Positions 10,072-21,358 of a DNA stretch of 64,000 nt are shown one piece after another. The notes beneath the pieces are model-generated. The model worked only from the letters and a program-made list of their open reading frames with translations, was not told the origin of the DNA and searched no databases. Source of the DNA: Gemmatimonadota bacterium (lineage in GTDB: Bacteria > Gemmatimonadota > Gemmatimonadetes > Gemmatimonadales > Gemmatimonadaceae); NCBI GenBank assembly GCA_023249305.1, contig JAHFCU010000009.1, positions 1-64,000 of the forward strand, written 5' to 3'. The first letter of the stretch is position 1, and each line of letters starts with the position of its first letter. A program made the translations under genes and the position numbers.

Positions 10072-10521
10072 TTACTTCGCCTCGAGCGACGGGAAGGTGA
10101 GCGGGGTGGGCTGCTGGGCGACATGCGGATGCTCGGCGCCGGCGTACACGCGCAGCTTGTTGCGGAGCTTTCCGCGGCCGAGGGCGTTCTTCGGCAGCAT
10201 GCCGTACACGGCTTTTTCGATGACGCGCTCGGGATGCTTGGCGAGCAGCGAGGCGAACGGCGTGTACAGCTCGTGGCCCATGTAGCCGGTGTGACGGAAG
10301 TACTGCTTCTGCTCCGCCTTGCGGCCCGTGACCTTCACTTTCGATGCATTGATCACGATGACGAAATCACCGGTGTCCATATGCGGCGTGAACATCGGCT
10401 TGTGCTTGCCGCGGAGGATCTTGGCGACCTCGGTGGCAAGCCGGCCCAGGACCATCCCGCTGGCGTCGACAACAAACCAGCGATGTTCGAGGTCCTTGGG
10501 TGTAGCACTGAAAGTCTTCAT
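10072..10521 (-). CDS. rplM: 50S ribosomal protein L13
   Basis: [54 protein letters not shown] (read from the translation of 10072..10521). Confidence 0.97.
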   Translation of the reverse strand: MKTFSATPKDLEHRWFVVDASGMVLGRLATEVAKILRGKHKPMFTPHMDTGDFVIVINASKVKVTGRKAEQKQYFRHTGYMGHELYTPFASLLAKHPERVIEKAVYGMLPKNALGRGKLRNKLRVYAGAEHPHVAQQPTPLTFPSLEAK

Positions 10522-10652
10522 CTGAAACGACTGGGCAGTACTTCGACTGCGTGGGTCTTCGCCTCACCGGTGCGGAACGCAACCCGGGTCTCGGCCGCCA
10601 CGAAGGGCTGTTTTCGGACAGACATGTAAGCTAGACAAGCACTTACATGGGG

Positions 10653-11504
10653 TCAAGGGGAACGGATCACCGCGTGGTACGCCGGCCCTTTCTGCCGCAC
10701 CAGCCGCAGGGTCAACAGCACGTCGGCCGTCGTCCCAAGATCCGGCCGGCCCGAATGCACGAGGAGCGGCGCCACGATGTCGAGCGTTCGATCGAGGTAC
10801 CGGACGGTGGCGTCGGGATCGCCCGCCATGATCGCCAACCGCGTCAGGCACGACGCTAGATCGAGCTCACCGGCCTCCACCCTGCTGTCGCCGCGCTTCA
10901 CGTTTTCCGCGACGATGCGGTCAAAGCGCGAGTTCGCGTCTCTGAGGGTGGCACGCGCGACCGCGACGTCATACGACACGAGATCCACCGCGTCGGCGCA
11001 GCGCATCGCCAAGCGGTAACTCTCGGAGTACTTCTCGTCCTCATCGCCGGAAAACCACGGGACGCGCGCGAGCAGTTCGCCGGAGACCGTGTCGCCCAAC
11101 TCGTGCCACGCGAGGTTCAGCGCCTGGCGCAGGAAGCGATCGCCGTAGGGGGTCGCCCGTTCGAAGCGGGCGCCATCGCGGAATCGCCGCCACGGCAACA
11201 ACCCTGACGCATCGCGGCTGAGCATGTTGGCCTGCACGAACTTCCGCAGCGTGAGAAAGCGGGACGTGTCTTGCACGAGCGTGAGATATCTCATGACCGG
11301 CGCCATGTCAGACATGTAGATGTAGCCGTCGCTGCGCATCAGTCGTTCAGGGTGGCCGGTGATGCCGGACACGGTCCACAGGTAGCTCTCCGTGCGCAGG
11401 ACTCGCTCCATCGACGGGTCGAGCGCGCGCTGCAGGCCACTCTGGGACGAGGCGCAGGCCGCCATGCCGCTCGCCAGCGCGAAGAACAGGACGCGGACTT
11501 TCAT
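10653..11504 (-). CDS. hypothetical lipoprotein
   Basis: MKVRVLFFALASGMAACASSQS signal peptide with lipobox-like GMAAC; overlaps the biotinyl-domain gene stop/start. Confidence 0.8.
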   Translation of the reverse strand: MKVRVLFFALASGMAACASSQSGLQRALDPSMERVLRTESYLWTVSGITGHPERLMRSDGYIYMSDMAPVMRYLTLVQDTSRFLTLRKFVQANMLSRDASGLLPWRRFRDGARFERATPYGDRFLRQALNLAWHELGDTVSGELLARVPWFSGDEDEKYSESYRLAMRCADAVDLVSYDVAVARATLRDANSRFDRIVAENVKRGDSRVEAGELDLASCLTRLAIMAGDPDATVRYLDRTLDIVAPLLVHSGRPDLGTTADVLLTLRLVRQKGPAYHAVIRSP

Positions 11505-12004
11505 CAGATGAGCTCCACGAGCACCGTGCCTCGCTCGACGGCCTGCCCCGGCTGAACGAGTACGCCCTTCACCGTGCCGGCCGTCGTGGCGCGCAATTCG
11601 TTTTCCATCTTCATGGCTTCCATGCTAATCACGCCCTGCCCCGGCGTCACGGTGTCGCCCGGCCGCACGTGCACTTTCACGATCATGCCTGGCATCGGCG
11701 CGGTGACGGGAACTGGCCCCGCGTGCGTCGCCTGCTTGGCCGTCAGGTCACGGATGGCACGCGTGCGCTCGTCGAGTGCCTCGGCCTCCACGCGCCAGCC
11801 GTCGAGGCGCAAGGTGTAGCGGCCCCGCTCGGGGTGGCGCCGAGCGACGACGCGGTGCACCCGGTTTCCGATGGCCACGAGGTGCACCGGTGTTCCCTCG
11901 ACGTCGGCCAAATGCACGGCGTGGACGGCGTTGCCGATGCGCGCCGTCTCGCCGTCGAACTCGACCTCGAGCCGTTCGTCGCCGATGTCCACGATGTACT
12001 TCAC
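11504..12004 (-). CDS. biotin carboxyl carrier (biotinyl-lipoyl domain) protein; GTG start proposed
   Basis: EAMKMENEL biotinylation motif near C-terminus; MKYIVDIGDERLEVEFDGE N-terminus; GTG at 12004 overlaps the rlmD stop. Confidence 0.9.
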   Translation of the reverse strand: MKYIVDIGDERLEVEFDGETARIGNAVHAVHLADVEGTPVHLVAIGNRVHRVVARRHPERGRYTLRLDGWRVEAEALDERTRAIRDLTAKQATHAGPVPVTAPMPGMIVKVHVRPGDTVTPGQGVISMEAMKMENELRATTAGTVKGVLVQPGQAVERGTVLVELI

Positions 12005-13254
12005 GCGCCCTCCGGTACCAGTTCGCACACGGTCTCGACATGCGCCGTGTGCGGGAACATGTCGAAACAGTCTAACGAAGCCACCCGCCAACCGGGGAGG
12101 CGCGCCACGTCGCGGGCGAGCGTCGCGGGGTCGCAGCTCACGTAGATGATCGCCCGCGGTCTCGGGTCGCAGGCGGCGAGCGTCTCGGTAACGGCGGCGG
12201 CCACGCCGGCGCGCGGCGGGTTGAGCAGCACCACGTCGGCGGGGAGCACGGCGCTAAGGACGTCTTCGACGCGGGCCGCGAGGGCTCGCGACGGCGCGGC
12301 GAGGCGTGCGGCGCACGCCGCGCTCGCGTCTTCGTCGAGCTCGACCGCCGTCACCGAGACGCCGCGCGATGCCAGCGCGACGGCGACGTCGCCTGCTCCG
12401 GCATAGCCGTCCATCACAGAGACCGGCGCGTGTGCCATCACGAGCGACTCGACGTGCGCGGCAAGCGACGCCGCCACTTCTGCGTTCACCTGCACGAACG
12501 ACGCGCCGGCGTCGCTCGTCGCGCGGCGATCGAACAGGAGCCGCCGCCGGCCGTCTTCATTCACCCACCACACCGCGGCTGCTGCCGTGACCGCTGCGGC
12601 AAACGCCGGCGCCTCGGGCCACTGCGCGCCGCCCTCCAAAACCAGCAGCAAGTCGTCGTGGTCGCGCCGGAGGGACATGCGCAGTGACGGAACGCGCGGC
12701 AGGAACTGCGCGCCTTGCGACAGCACGTCGCTGAAGCCGGTGACGATGCGCTCGTCGGTGATGCGGCAATCGGCGAGCGCGAAGACGTCATCGGGTCTGT
12801 TGGCGCGATGCAGCCCCGCGCGCCAGCCGTCGGCGGTGCGGCGAAGCGCGAGTGTCAGCTTGCGCCGGTACCGCCATGGCGACCCTGCCGCATGCACCGG
12901 CGGTCGCGCAACCTCGCGCTTGCCAATGCGCGCGAAGGCGTCTTGAACCATCTGCGCCTTCGCAGCGCGCTGCGCCTCGAGTGAAAGATGCTGCAGCTGG
13001 CAGCCGCCGCACGCATCGCGCTCGTAGTGCGGACATGCGGGATGCACACGGCCAGGTCCCGGCTGCTCGACGGCGACGAGCACGCCGCGCGCGAACCGAC
13101 CCTTGCTGGTCACGCGGGCGCGCACCCGGTCGCCAGGCGCGGTGCGCGGGACGAAGACCACCAATCCCTCGTGCCGTGCCACGCCGTCGCCACCGGCTGC
13201 GATGGACGTGATTTCGAGCGTCTCGTTGCTGCTCACGAGTCGCTCAGGCGCCAT
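12001..13254 (-). CDS. rlmD: 23S rRNA (uracil-5-)-methyltransferase, RlmD/TrmA family
   Basis: TRAM-like N-terminus, CPHYERDACGGCQLQHL (Fe-S type cysteines), LLNPPRAG, IIYVSCDPATLARDVARL. Confidence 0.9.
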   Translation of the reverse strand: MAPERLVSSNETLEITSIAAGGDGVARHEGLVVFVPRTAPGDRVRARVTSKGRFARGVLVAVEQPGPGRVHPACPHYERDACGGCQLQHLSLEAQRAAKAQMVQDAFARIGKREVARPPVHAAGSPWRYRRKLTLALRRTADGWRAGLHRANRPDDVFALADCRITDERIVTGFSDVLSQGAQFLPRVPSLRMSLRRDHDDLLLVLEGGAQWPEAPAFAAAVTAAAAVWWVNEDGRRRLLFDRRATSDAGASFVQVNAEVAASLAAHVESLVMAHAPVSVMDGYAGAGDVAVALASRGVSVTAVELDEDASAACAARLAAPSRALAARVEDVLSAVLPADVVLLNPPRAGVAAAVTETLAACDPRPRAIIYVSCDPATLARDVARLPGWRVASLDCFDMFPHTAHVETVCELVPEGA

Positions 13255-13273
13255 CTAAGCGCGATGAGCCAGT

Positions 13274-14803
13274 TCATGCATCGCGCAGGCCCTGTTGCCG
13301 GGCGAGGCGGGCCCACGGTTGGTGTTCCGGCAGCGTGCCCTCGGCCGCCGAGCCGGTGGCCGCGCCTGTCATGCCCGGAGCGCGCTGGCGCCGGTCGCGC
13401 TCGGCGAACAGCGCGGCCGCGATGGCGGCCGCCTCCACCAACTCGCGCGGCGCGGGTGCCCCAACGAGCGACTCCAGTCGGCGTTCGAGCCACTGAATGT
13501 CGATCGCGCCGCGCTGAAACTCATCGTCCTCCATCACGCGCAGGTGGAACTCGCGCGAAGTCTCGAGACCGTGAATGGTCAGCTCATCGAGCGCGCGATG
13601 CATGCGCGCGATCGCTTCAGCGCGCGTCGGCGCCCACACGATGAGCTTGGCGAGCATCGGGTCGTAGTGCAACGTTACTTCGCTCCCCGCACCAACGCCG
13701 CTGTCCCAGCGAACACCAGGCCCCGCCGGGATGCGCATGTATTCGATGCGTCCCGCGCTCGGCAAGAAGCCGTGAGCCGCGTCCTCGCTCGTAATGCGGC
13801 ACTCCATCGCCCAGCCGCGGGGGTCAATGTTCGACGTGAACGGCAGCCGCTCACCCGCCGCGATCCGAAGCTGCCACTGCACCAGGTCAATGCCGGTGAC
13901 AGCCTCAGTCACCGGATGCTCCACCTGAATGCGTGTGTTCATCTCGAGGAAGTAGAACTGGCTGTCCGGCGCGAGCAGGAATTCGCAGGTGCCGGCGTTC
14001 TGGTATCCCGCGGCCTTCGCCACGCGCACCGCGGCTGCTCCCATCGCCCTTCGCAGATCGGCGTTCACCGCCGGGCTCGGCGCCTCCTCGATCATCTTCT
14101 GATGCCGTCGCTGCACCGAGCACTCGCGCTCACCGAGCGAGACGCAGCGGCCGTGCCGATCCGCCAGCACCTGGATCTCCACGTGCCGAGGCCCCTCGAT
14201 GTACTTCTCCACGTAGACAGCGTCATCGCCGAATGCATTGCGGGACTCGCGCTGCGCCGCCTCGAGCGACGACGCCATCGCCGACGCGTCGCGCACGACG
14301 CGCATCCCCTTGCCGCCGCCTCCCGCGGCGGCCTTGAGCAGCACCGGATAGCCGAACCGATCAGCGATGCCCGCGGCCTCTTCGGCGCTTCGCAGCGGCT
14401 CGGTGGTACCCGGAACGACGGGGACGTCGTGGGCGATGGCGAGTGAACGCGCGGCTGTCTTGGAGCCCATCGCGGCGATTGCCTCGGCGGGCGGCCCGAC
14501 CCAGGTGAGTTCCGCGTCGCGCACCGCACGCGCGAACCACTCGCGCTCCGCGAGGAAGCCGTAGCCCGGATGGATGGCGTCGGCGCCGACGGCCTTGGCC
14601 GCCGCGATGATCAGTTCGCCGCGCAAGTAGCTCTCGGCAGATGGCGCGGGCCCGAGCCGCACCGCCTCGTCAGCCTCGCGCACGTGCGTTGCGAGTGCGT
14701 CGGCGTCGGAGTAGACGGCCACGGAGCCGAGCCCAAGCTCGCGGCAGGCACGGACGATCCGCAGCGCAATCTCGCCGCGGTTGGCGATGAGGACCTTCTT
14801 CAC
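13274..14803 (-). CDS. accC: biotin carboxylase / acyl-CoA carboxylase alpha subunit
   Basis: [73 protein letters not shown]. Confidence 0.96.
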   Translation of the reverse strand: MKKVLIANRGEIALRIVRACRELGLGSVAVYSDADALATHVREADEAVRLGPAPSAESYLRGELIIAAAKAVGADAIHPGYGFLAEREWFARAVRDAELTWVGPPAEAIAAMGSKTAARSLAIAHDVPVVPGTTEPLRSAEEAAGIADRFGYPVLLKAAAGGGGKGMRVVRDASAMASSLEAAQRESRNAFGDDAVYVEKYIEGPRHVEIQVLADRHGRCVSLGERECSVQRRHQKMIEEAPSPAVNADLRRAMGAAAVRVAKAAGYQNAGTCEFLLAPDSQFYFLEMNTRIQVEHPVTEAVTGIDLVQWQLRIAAGERLPFTSNIDPRGWAMECRITSEDAAHGFLPSAGRIEYMRIPAGPGVRWDSGVGAGSEVTLHYDPMLAKLIVWAPTRAEAIARMHRALDELTIHGLETSREFHLRVMEDDEFQRGAIDIQWLERRLESLVGAPAPRELVEAAAIAAALFAERDRRQRAPGMTGAATGSAAEGTLPEHQPWARLARQQGLRDA

Positions 14804-16350
14804 AACGGGATGTTGCCGTGCTTGCGCGGCGGATTGCGGTCGCGCTTGCCCTGCAGCGTCTCGAGCGCGTCAATCAGCCGCAAGCGAGTGTCGCGCGGAT
14901 CAATGATGTCGTCCACGTAGCCGCGGCTCGCCGCGACGTACGGGTTGGCGAACTTCTCGGTGTACTCGCTTACCCGCTGATCCATGGCCTTCGCCGGATC
15001 CTTGCTCTCGGCGATCTCCTTCTTGAACAGGATTTCCACCGCACCCTTCGGCCCCATCACCGCGATCTCCGCCGTCGGCCACGCCACATTGAAGTCGCCG
15101 CGGATGTGCTTGGAGCTCATCACGTCGTAGGCTCCGCCGTACGCCTTGCGCGTGATCACCGTGAGCTTCGGCACGGTCGCCTCGCAGTACGCGTAGAGCA
15201 GCTTCGCGCCGTGCTTGATGATGCCGCCGTGCTCCTGCCCGACGCCGGGGAGGAAGCCTGGCACATCCTCGAACGTCACGATCGGGATGTTGAACGCATC
15301 GCAGAAGCGAATGAACCGCGCGGCCTTGGCGCTCGCGTTGATGTCGAGGACGCCGGCGAGCACCGCGGGCTGGTTGGCGACGATTCCCACGGAGAAGCCG
15401 CCGAGGTGGGAGAAGCCGCACAGGATGTTGCCGGCGTACTCCTTCTGCACCTCGAGGAACTCGCCCTCATCGACGACGCGCGCGATGACTTCATGCATGT
15501 CGTACGGCTTGTTCGGCTCGTCCGGCACGATGTCGAGGAGCGCCTCCTCGCGGCGGTCGCGGGGATCACTGGACGCGCCGCGCGGCGGCGGTTCGACGTT
15601 GTTCGAGGGGAGGAACCGCAGGAGATCGCGAATCCCCTGCAGTGTGGCCAGCTCGCTGTCGCACGTGAAGTGCGACACGCCGGACGCCGTACCGTGCGTG
15701 TCGGCGCCGCCGAGCACCTCCATCGTGACGTCCTCATGAGTCACCGTCTTCACGACGTTTGGCCCAGTCACGAACATGTAGCTCGTGCCACGGGTCATGA
15801 AGATGAAGTCGGTGATCGCCGGCGAATACACGGCACCGCCCGCGCAGGGGCCGAGGATCGCGGAGATCTGCGGCACGACGCCCGAGGCCAGCGTGTTGCG
15901 GAGGAAGATCTCGGCGTAGCCGCCCAGGGAGGCGACGCCCTCCTGAATGCGTGCGCCCCCCGAGTCGTTGAGCCCGATGACCGGCGCGCCGTTGCGCACG
16001 GCGAGATCCAGGAGCTTGCAGATCTTCTCGGCGACGGCCTCGCTGAGCGAGCCGCCGAAAATCGTGAAGTCCTGCGAGAAGACGTAGACGAGCCGGCCGT
16101 CCATGCGGCCGTAGCCGGTGACGACGCCGTCGCCGTAGTAGCGCTGGTCCTCGAGCCCGAAGTCGTACGAGCGATGCACGACGAACCGGTCGAGTTCCAC
16201 GAAGGAGCCGTCGTCGAGCAGCAGGTCGAGGCGCTCGCGGGCGGAGAGCTTTCCCTTGTCATGCTGGGCCTTGAGGCGCGCGGCGCCGCCGCCCAGTTCT
16301 GCCTCGGCGCGCCGGCGCTCGAGGAGGTCGAGTTTTTCGCGCATGCTCAT
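14800..16350 (-). CDS. acyl-CoA (propionyl-CoA type) carboxylase beta / carboxyltransferase subunit
   Basis: [22 protein letters not shown]...[54 protein letters not shown]. Confidence 0.95.
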   Translation of the reverse strand: MSMREKLDLLERRRAEAELGGGAARLKAQHDKGKLSARERLDLLLDDGSFVELDRFVVHRSYDFGLEDQRYYGDGVVTGYGRMDGRLVYVFSQDFTIFGGSLSEAVAEKICKLLDLAVRNGAPVIGLNDSGGARIQEGVASLGGYAEIFLRNTLASGVVPQISAILGPCAGGAVYSPAITDFIFMTRGTSYMFVTGPNVVKTVTHEDVTMEVLGGADTHGTASGVSHFTCDSELATLQGIRDLLRFLPSNNVEPPPRGASSDPRDRREEALLDIVPDEPNKPYDMHEVIARVVDEGEFLEVQKEYAGNILCGFSHLGGFSVGIVANQPAVLAGVLDINASAKAARFIRFCDAFNIPIVTFEDVPGFLPGVGQEHGGIIKHGAKLLYAYCEATVPKLTVITRKAYGGAYDVMSSKHIRGDFNVAWPTAEIAVMGPKGAVEILFKKEIAESKDPAKAMDQRVSEYTEKFANPYVAASRGYVDDIIDPRDTRLRLIDALETLQGKRDRNPPRKHGNIPL

Positions 16351-16407
16351 GGCTCTAAACAAACGCGGCGGCCCGTGGCCCGAAAGGTCATCCGTGCCGC
16401 AAAAGAC

Positions 16408-16440
16408 GAACCCCCGCCCGGCGGCGCCGGGCGGGGGTTC
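16408..16440 (-). terminator. intrinsic terminator downstream of rpsA
   Basis: Perfect GC-rich stem gaacccccgcccggc / gccgggcgggggttc with 3-nt loop; minus strand continues GTCTTTTGC. Confidence 0.85.
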
Positions 16441-16459
16441 ATGCAGTGGAAGGTCGCGA

Positions 16460-18256
16460 CTACACGTCGTCGTCGGCGTCGATGACGGCCGACAGGTCGG
16501 CAGGAATCTCCGGGACCGCGTCGCCATCCTCGGTATGCACCTTCGACGGCTCGGCCGGACGCTCCTGCCCTTCCGGGATGTTCGTGACGGCCAGCACGAT
16601 GCGGCGATGGATCGGATCGACCTCGAGCACGCGCAGGTCGAGCGCCATCTTCTCCCACGCGATCTCCGCGGGGCTCTGGATGGCCTTGTCGGTGATGTTC
16701 AACTGCGAGATCGGCACGAAGCCTTCGATGTCGTTGCCGACATCAACGACCACGCCCTTCTCCATGAGGCGTACGACGTGGCCCTTGAGCTCGGTGCCGA
16801 CCGTGTAGGTCTCGCCGATCTTCAGCCACGGATCCTCTTCGGCCTGCTTCAGGCCGAGCGAGATGCGCTTGTTGTCGCTGTCAATGTTGAGGATCACGAC
16901 GTCCACCGCGTCGCCCTTCTTGACGATCTCCGACGGGTGCTGAACGCGCTTGGTCCACGACATGTCGGAGATGTGGATGAGGCCGTCAATGCCAGGCTCG
17001 ATCTCGACGAACGCGCCGAACGACGTGAGGTTGCGAACCTTGCCGTTGATGCGCGTGCCGACCGGGTACTTGAGCGGCAGCACCATCCACGGATCCTGCT
17101 CGGTCTGCTTCATGCCGAGCGAAATCTTCTCTTCGTTCGGATCGACCTTGAGCACCACTGCCTCGATGGCCTCGCCAATCGAGACGAGTTTCGACGGATG
17201 GCGGACGTTGCGCGTCCAGCTCATCTCGCTGATGTGCACCAGGCCTTCGATGCCGGGCTCGAGTTCAATGAACGCGCCGTAGTTGGTGATGGACACCACC
17301 TTGCCCGAGACGCGCGTACCGACCGGGTACTTGGCGGCGACGTCCTTCCACGGATACGCCTGAAGCTGCTTGAGGCCGAGCGAGATGCGCTCGCGCTCCC
17401 AGTCAATGTCCAGGACCTTGATCTCGAGCTCGGCGCCGATCTGCACCATCTCGCTCGGATGCTGGATGCGGCCCCACGACATGTCGGTGATGTGGAGCAG
17501 GCCGTCCACGCCGCCGAGGTCAATGAAGGCGCCGAAGTCGGTGATGTTCTTGACCACGCCCTTCCTCACCTGGTCCTTCTGGAGCTCCTTCATCAGCTTC
17601 TCGCGCTTGCCCGCGCGCTCGGTTTCGAGGATCACGCGGCGCGAGACAACGATGTTGCGGCGGCGCTTGTTGAGCTTGATGATCTTGAACTCGTACTTCT
17701 GGCCGAGCAGCTCGTCGATGTTGGGCACGCGACGGAGGGCGATCTGCGAGCCGGGGAGGAAGGCGTCGACGCCCATGAGGTCGACGACCACGCCGCCCTT
17801 GATCTTCTTGACGAGCACGCCTTCGACGGGCTGGTCGGACTCGTACGCGATGCGGATCCTCTCCCACACGCGCATGAAGTCGGCCTTCTTCTTGGAGAGG
17901 ACGACGGAGCCTTCCTGGTCCTCGAGGTGCTCAAGCAGGACTTCAACTTCGTCGCCGGCCTTGAGCTCCGGCATGTCCTTGAACTCTTCGAGCGGGATCG
18001 AGCCTTCGCTCTTGAACCCGATGTCGAGGACGACGAGGTTGTCGCGGATCTCCAGCACGCGGGACTTGACGATTTCGCCTTCCTCGATCGAGGCAAGGGT
18101 CCCGTTGTAGAGGTCCATCATCGCTTCGTAGTCGGCGGACGAATACTCGTCCTCCTCGTAGAGCTCGGGACGGCGATTCACGAGCGGGCGCAGGACGGCC
18201 TTCTGGGCCATGCGCTTGTCGCGCTCGGTGATTTGCGGGGTGGCTTCGGTGGACAC
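16460..18256 (-). CDS. rpsA: 30S ribosomal protein S1
   Basis: Repeated S1 motifs ([72 protein letters not shown], etc.). Confidence 0.96.
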   Translation of the reverse strand: MSTEATPQITERDKRMAQKAVLRPLVNRRPELYEEDEYSSADYEAMMDLYNGTLASIEEGEIVKSRVLEIRDNLVVLDIGFKSEGSIPLEEFKDMPELKAGDEVEVLLEHLEDQEGSVVLSKKKADFMRVWERIRIAYESDQPVEGVLVKKIKGGVVVDLMGVDAFLPGSQIALRRVPNIDELLGQKYEFKIIKLNKRRRNIVVSRRVILETERAGKREKLMKELQKDQVRKGVVKNITDFGAFIDLGGVDGLLHITDMSWGRIQHPSEMVQIGAELEIKVLDIDWERERISLGLKQLQAYPWKDVAAKYPVGTRVSGKVVSITNYGAFIELEPGIEGLVHISEMSWTRNVRHPSKLVSIGEAIEAVVLKVDPNEEKISLGMKQTEQDPWMVLPLKYPVGTRINGKVRNLTSFGAFVEIEPGIDGLIHISDMSWTKRVQHPSEIVKKGDAVDVVILNIDSDNKRISLGLKQAEEDPWLKIGETYTVGTELKGHVVRLMEKGVVVDVGNDIEGFVPISQLNITDKAIQSPAEIAWEKMALDLRVLEVDPIHRRIVLAVTNIPEGQERPAEPSKVHTEDGDAVPEIPADLSAVIDADDDV

Positions 18257-18554
18257 GAGGTGTGTGGACGCGGATGGTGCGGCTCGCCGCGCGCGAGGAT
18301 ACGGGTGGTCGTGGACCGGAAGACGAGGGCGCAGGGGCCGTCGAGATTCCGGGTCCCGCCGATCGGCGGGAGCCTATAAGTATGGCGACAGATTGGACTG
18401 GGGGCAAGGCTCAAACAGGAGGGACGGGGACGGGGTGCGGGGGCTTCGTACGGAGGGACGAGAAATGGAACGAGGAGGTGGAATGAGGCCGTCCCTGCTT
18501 CCCGCGCCTCCACTCTTCACTCCGCACCAGGCCCCCGCACTCCGCGCTCCTCGC

Positions 18555-19229
18555 TCATCTCCTCTCGAGAGCGAGCTCCACGATCTTCGCGACCTGCTCG
18601 TCCTGCGTCATCCCGGTCGTGTCGAGCCACACCGCATCCGCCGCCGGCTGCGTCTGCTCACGGTCGTACAGATCGCGTCGCTCGAGTTCGGCGGTCTCCG
18701 CTGCAAGCTCAGCGTCCGTCGGCGCGCGACCCGTGCGCTGCACCAGGCGGCGACGCGCCCGTTCCTGCGGGAGGGCCAAGAGCCACACCTTCAGGCGCGC
18801 ATCCGGGAAGACCGCGGTGCCCATGTCGCGCCCGTCCACGACGATCGCATGCGACGCCGCGGTGGCTCGCACGAGCGCGTTCACCCACGCGCGCACATGC
18901 GGCATCTTCGCCACCAGGCTCACGGTCGAGGTGACGGCATCGCCACGGATCGCCGCCTCGCAGTCCGCGCCGTCAAGCCGCGGGGTGAAGCTCGTCGCGC
19001 CGGGGGCTACGGAGACGCGACGGGCCGCGTGTAGCACCGACTGCTCGGTCCACTGCTCAGGCGCCTCCCCGCCCCGCAGACGAGCGTGCGTGATGGTGCG
19101 GTAGATCATCCCGCTGTCGAGATGCCGCAGGTCAAGCCGCGCGGCGACCATTTGCGAGGTGCTCGACTTGCCCGAAGCCGCGGGACCGTCAATCGTGACG
19201 ACGAGAGGCGATCGCTTATCCGACGACAC
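18555..19229 (-). CDS. cmk: cytidylate kinase; GTG start proposed
   Basis: SPLVVTIDGPAASGKSSTSQMVAARLDLRHLDSGMIYR; IVVDGRDMGTAVFPDARLKVWL; follows aroA. Confidence 0.93.
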   Translation of the reverse strand: MSSDKRSPLVVTIDGPAASGKSSTSQMVAARLDLRHLDSGMIYRTITHARLRGGEAPEQWTEQSVLHAARRVSVAPGATSFTPRLDGADCEAAIRGDAVTSTVSLVAKMPHVRAWVNALVRATAASHAIVVDGRDMGTAVFPDARLKVWLLALPQERARRRLVQRTGRAPTDAELAAETAELERRDLYDREQTQPAADAVWLDTTGMTQDEQVAKIVELALERR

Positions 19230-20475
19230 GCGACAGCTCCTTCCAGAACGTAGGGAATGACACCGCGGCACAGGCCGGGTCGTCCACGGTAACCTGACTG
19301 CCCGGAATCGCGCCGAGCACGCCGAACGCCATCGCGATGCGATGATCGCCGTGCGTCGTCACGCGGCCCGCGAGCGGACGGCGCCCTGTGCCCCGCACCA
19401 CAAAACCATCGGCGAGCTCCTCGGCGTCCGCGCCGACCGCACGCAGATTCTCGACAATGGCCTTGATACGGTCGCTCTCCTTCACGCGGAGTTCGCCGGC
19501 CCCGCTCACGCGCGTTTCGCCGTCGGCGCACGCTGCGACGCAGGCGAGCACGGGCAGTTCGTCGACGAGCGACGGCACTTCACTTCCCTCGATGACCGTG
19601 CCGCGCAGTGCGCTCGGAGCAACGACGACTCGGGCAACATCTTCGCCGCCCTCCGTACGCACGTTCTCAAACCGAACGGAAGCGCCCATTCGTCGCAGCA
19701 CCTGGAAGGCGCCGGCGCGAGTCGCGTTCACGCACACGTCGTCGAGCGCCAGCGCGCCCGAGTCGGCGATGGCCGCGAGCGATGCGAAGAAGGCGGCGGA
19801 CGATGGATCGGCCGGCACCAGTTGGTCCGCGGCGTCGAGTCGCGCCGCGGGCACAAGCGTCACCACGCCGGCGTCAACGCGCACGTCCACGCCGCGCCCG
19901 GCGAACATCCGCTCGGTGTGATCGCGCGTCGGCGCCGATTCGTGCACCTCCACCGGCACGTCGCCGACGAGGCCGGCGAGCAGGATGGCGCTCTTCACCT
20001 GCGCGCTCGCCGTTTCCATGTGCCAGGTCAGTCCACGCAGGCCGCCGCCGTGCACCGTCATCGGCAGTCCGTCGCCGGCCTCGAATTCAACGCGCGCCCC
20101 CATCTCGGTAAGCGGGCGTGACACGCGCTTCATCGGGCGGCGACTCAGGCTCGCATCTCCGGTGAAGCGCGCCGCGAGCGGCGATCCGGCGACGATGCCC
20201 GTCATCAGGCGGGCGGTCGTTCCGCTGTTGCCGCAGTCGAGATCCACCGATGGTGCTAGGAGCCCGCGCAGTCCGACGCCACGAATCACCGTTTGGTTGC
20301 TGAGATCGGGCACACCCGCACCGAGCGCGCGCAGCACGAACGCGGTGCTCTGCAGGTCGAGCGATTGGAGCACTCCCCGCACGCACGACACGCCGTCGCC
20401 GAGTGCACCGAGCATCAGCGCGCGGTGCGAGATGGATTTGTCGCCCGGAACGCGAAGGACGCCGTCTACGCGCAT
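19216..20475 (-). CDS. aroA: 3-phosphoshikimate 1-carboxyvinyltransferase (EPSP synthase)
   Basis: MRVDGVLRVPGDKSISHRALMLGALG; DCGNSGTTARLMTGI; RVKESDRIKAI; HGDHRIAMAF. Confidence 0.97.
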   Translation of the reverse strand: MRVDGVLRVPGDKSISHRALMLGALGDGVSCVRGVLQSLDLQSTAFVLRALGAGVPDLSNQTVIRGVGLRGLLAPSVDLDCGNSGTTARLMTGIVAGSPLAARFTGDASLSRRPMKRVSRPLTEMGARVEFEAGDGLPMTVHGGGLRGLTWHMETASAQVKSAILLAGLVGDVPVEVHESAPTRDHTERMFAGRGVDVRVDAGVVTLVPAARLDAADQLVPADPSSAAFFASLAAIADSGALALDDVCVNATRAGAFQVLRRMGASVRFENVRTEGGEDVARVVVAPSALRGTVIEGSEVPSLVDELPVLACVAACADGETRVSGAGELRVKESDRIKAIVENLRAVGADAEELADGFVVRGTGRRPLAGRVTTHGDHRIAMAFGVLGAIPGSQVTVDDPACAAVSFPTFWKELSRVVG

Positions 20476-20482
20476 GAAACGA

Positions 20483-21358
20483 TCACCGCAGCCATCCCTC
20501 AAGGGCAGTGGCAACGTCAGTCTTGTCGTCGCGGTACTTCACGATCACCGGCGTCTGGAGTGAGAGGCCCTGCTCGCGTCCCCAGCTCGACGTCACTTGG
20601 CGCGCGCCGGGGACGACGACGGCACCCGCAGGAATTTGCAGCACGCCGCTCTCGTCGGCACGCAGGACGCGCTCGTGCACGAGGTCAAAGACGGGGGTGC
20701 CACGCGTGAGCACGACGCCCGCCGCGAGGACCGCGCGTGCGCGCACCACCGTGCCTTCGTACACCCCGCAGTTGCCGCCAACCACCACGTCGTCCTCGAT
20801 CACCACGGGCGACGCGTTGACGGGCTCGAGCACGCCCCCGATTTGTGCGGCCGCACTGATGTGCACGCGCTCGCCCACCTGTGCGCACGAGCCGATGAGT
20901 GCGTGAGAGTCAATCATCGAGCCGGCCCCAATGTAGGCGCCCACATTGACGAACATCGGCGGCATGCACACCACACCGCGGGCCACGAACGCACCGCGGC
21001 GAATCGACGAGCCGCCAGGCACAACACGCACGCCGTCGTCGAGCGTCAGCGCGCGTGTGGGATACGTGTGCTTGTCGAAAAAGGTGAACGGCCGACTCAC
21101 CCGCGCGTCACCGAGCACGGATTGGTCGACCATGCGGCCGACGCGGAAGCCGGTGAGGATCCCGCGCTTCACCCACGGCACGGCCATCCATTCGTCGTGG
21201 TCACCCCGCACCGCGGCCCGCACGTGCCCTGCCTCCAGTGCGGAGAGCAGCAGGTCGATGGTCTCTTCGGCGTCCGCCGGCTCCGGGAACTGGCTTGGGA
21301 CGGCGAACAGCGCCTCGACGCGCTTCTCGAGCGCGGCAATGTCGGTGGTCGGCGTCAT
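20483..21358 (-). CDS. dapD: 2,3,4,5-tetrahydropyridine-2,6-dicarboxylate N-succinyltransferase
   Basis: RRGAFVARGVVCMPPMFVNVGAYIGAGSMIDSHALIGSCAQVGERVHISAAAQIGGVLEP left-handed beta-helix signature; in dap cluster. Confidence 0.94.
   Translation of the reverse strand: MTPTTDIAALEKRVEALFAVPSQFPEPADAEETIDLLLSALEAGHVRAAVRGDHDEWMAVPWVKRGILTGFRVGRMVDQSVLGDARVSRPFTFFDKHTYPTRALTLDDGVRVVPGGSSIRRGAFVARGVVCMPPMFVNVGAYIGAGSMIDSHALIGSCAQVGERVHISAAAQIGGVLEPVNASPVVIEDDVVVGGNCGVYEGTVVRARAVLAAGVVLTRGTPVFDLVHERVLRADESGVLQIPAGAVVVPGARQVTSSWGREQGLSLQTPVIVKYRDDKTDVATALEGWLR

Noticed and set aside
8776-10629. 617-aa plus-strand ORF
   Set aside because: Antisense to rpsB, rpsI and rplM; Arg/His/Ala-rich composition typical of high-GC shadow ORFs, no recognisable domain.
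14818-16485. 555-aa plus-strand ORF
   Set aside because: Antisense to the acyl-CoA carboxyltransferase gene; shadow ORF.
16256-18379. 707-aa plus-strand ORF
   Set aside because: Exact antisense of rpsA; repetitive DVGDVDQAVDAR... pattern is the shadow of the S1 repeats.
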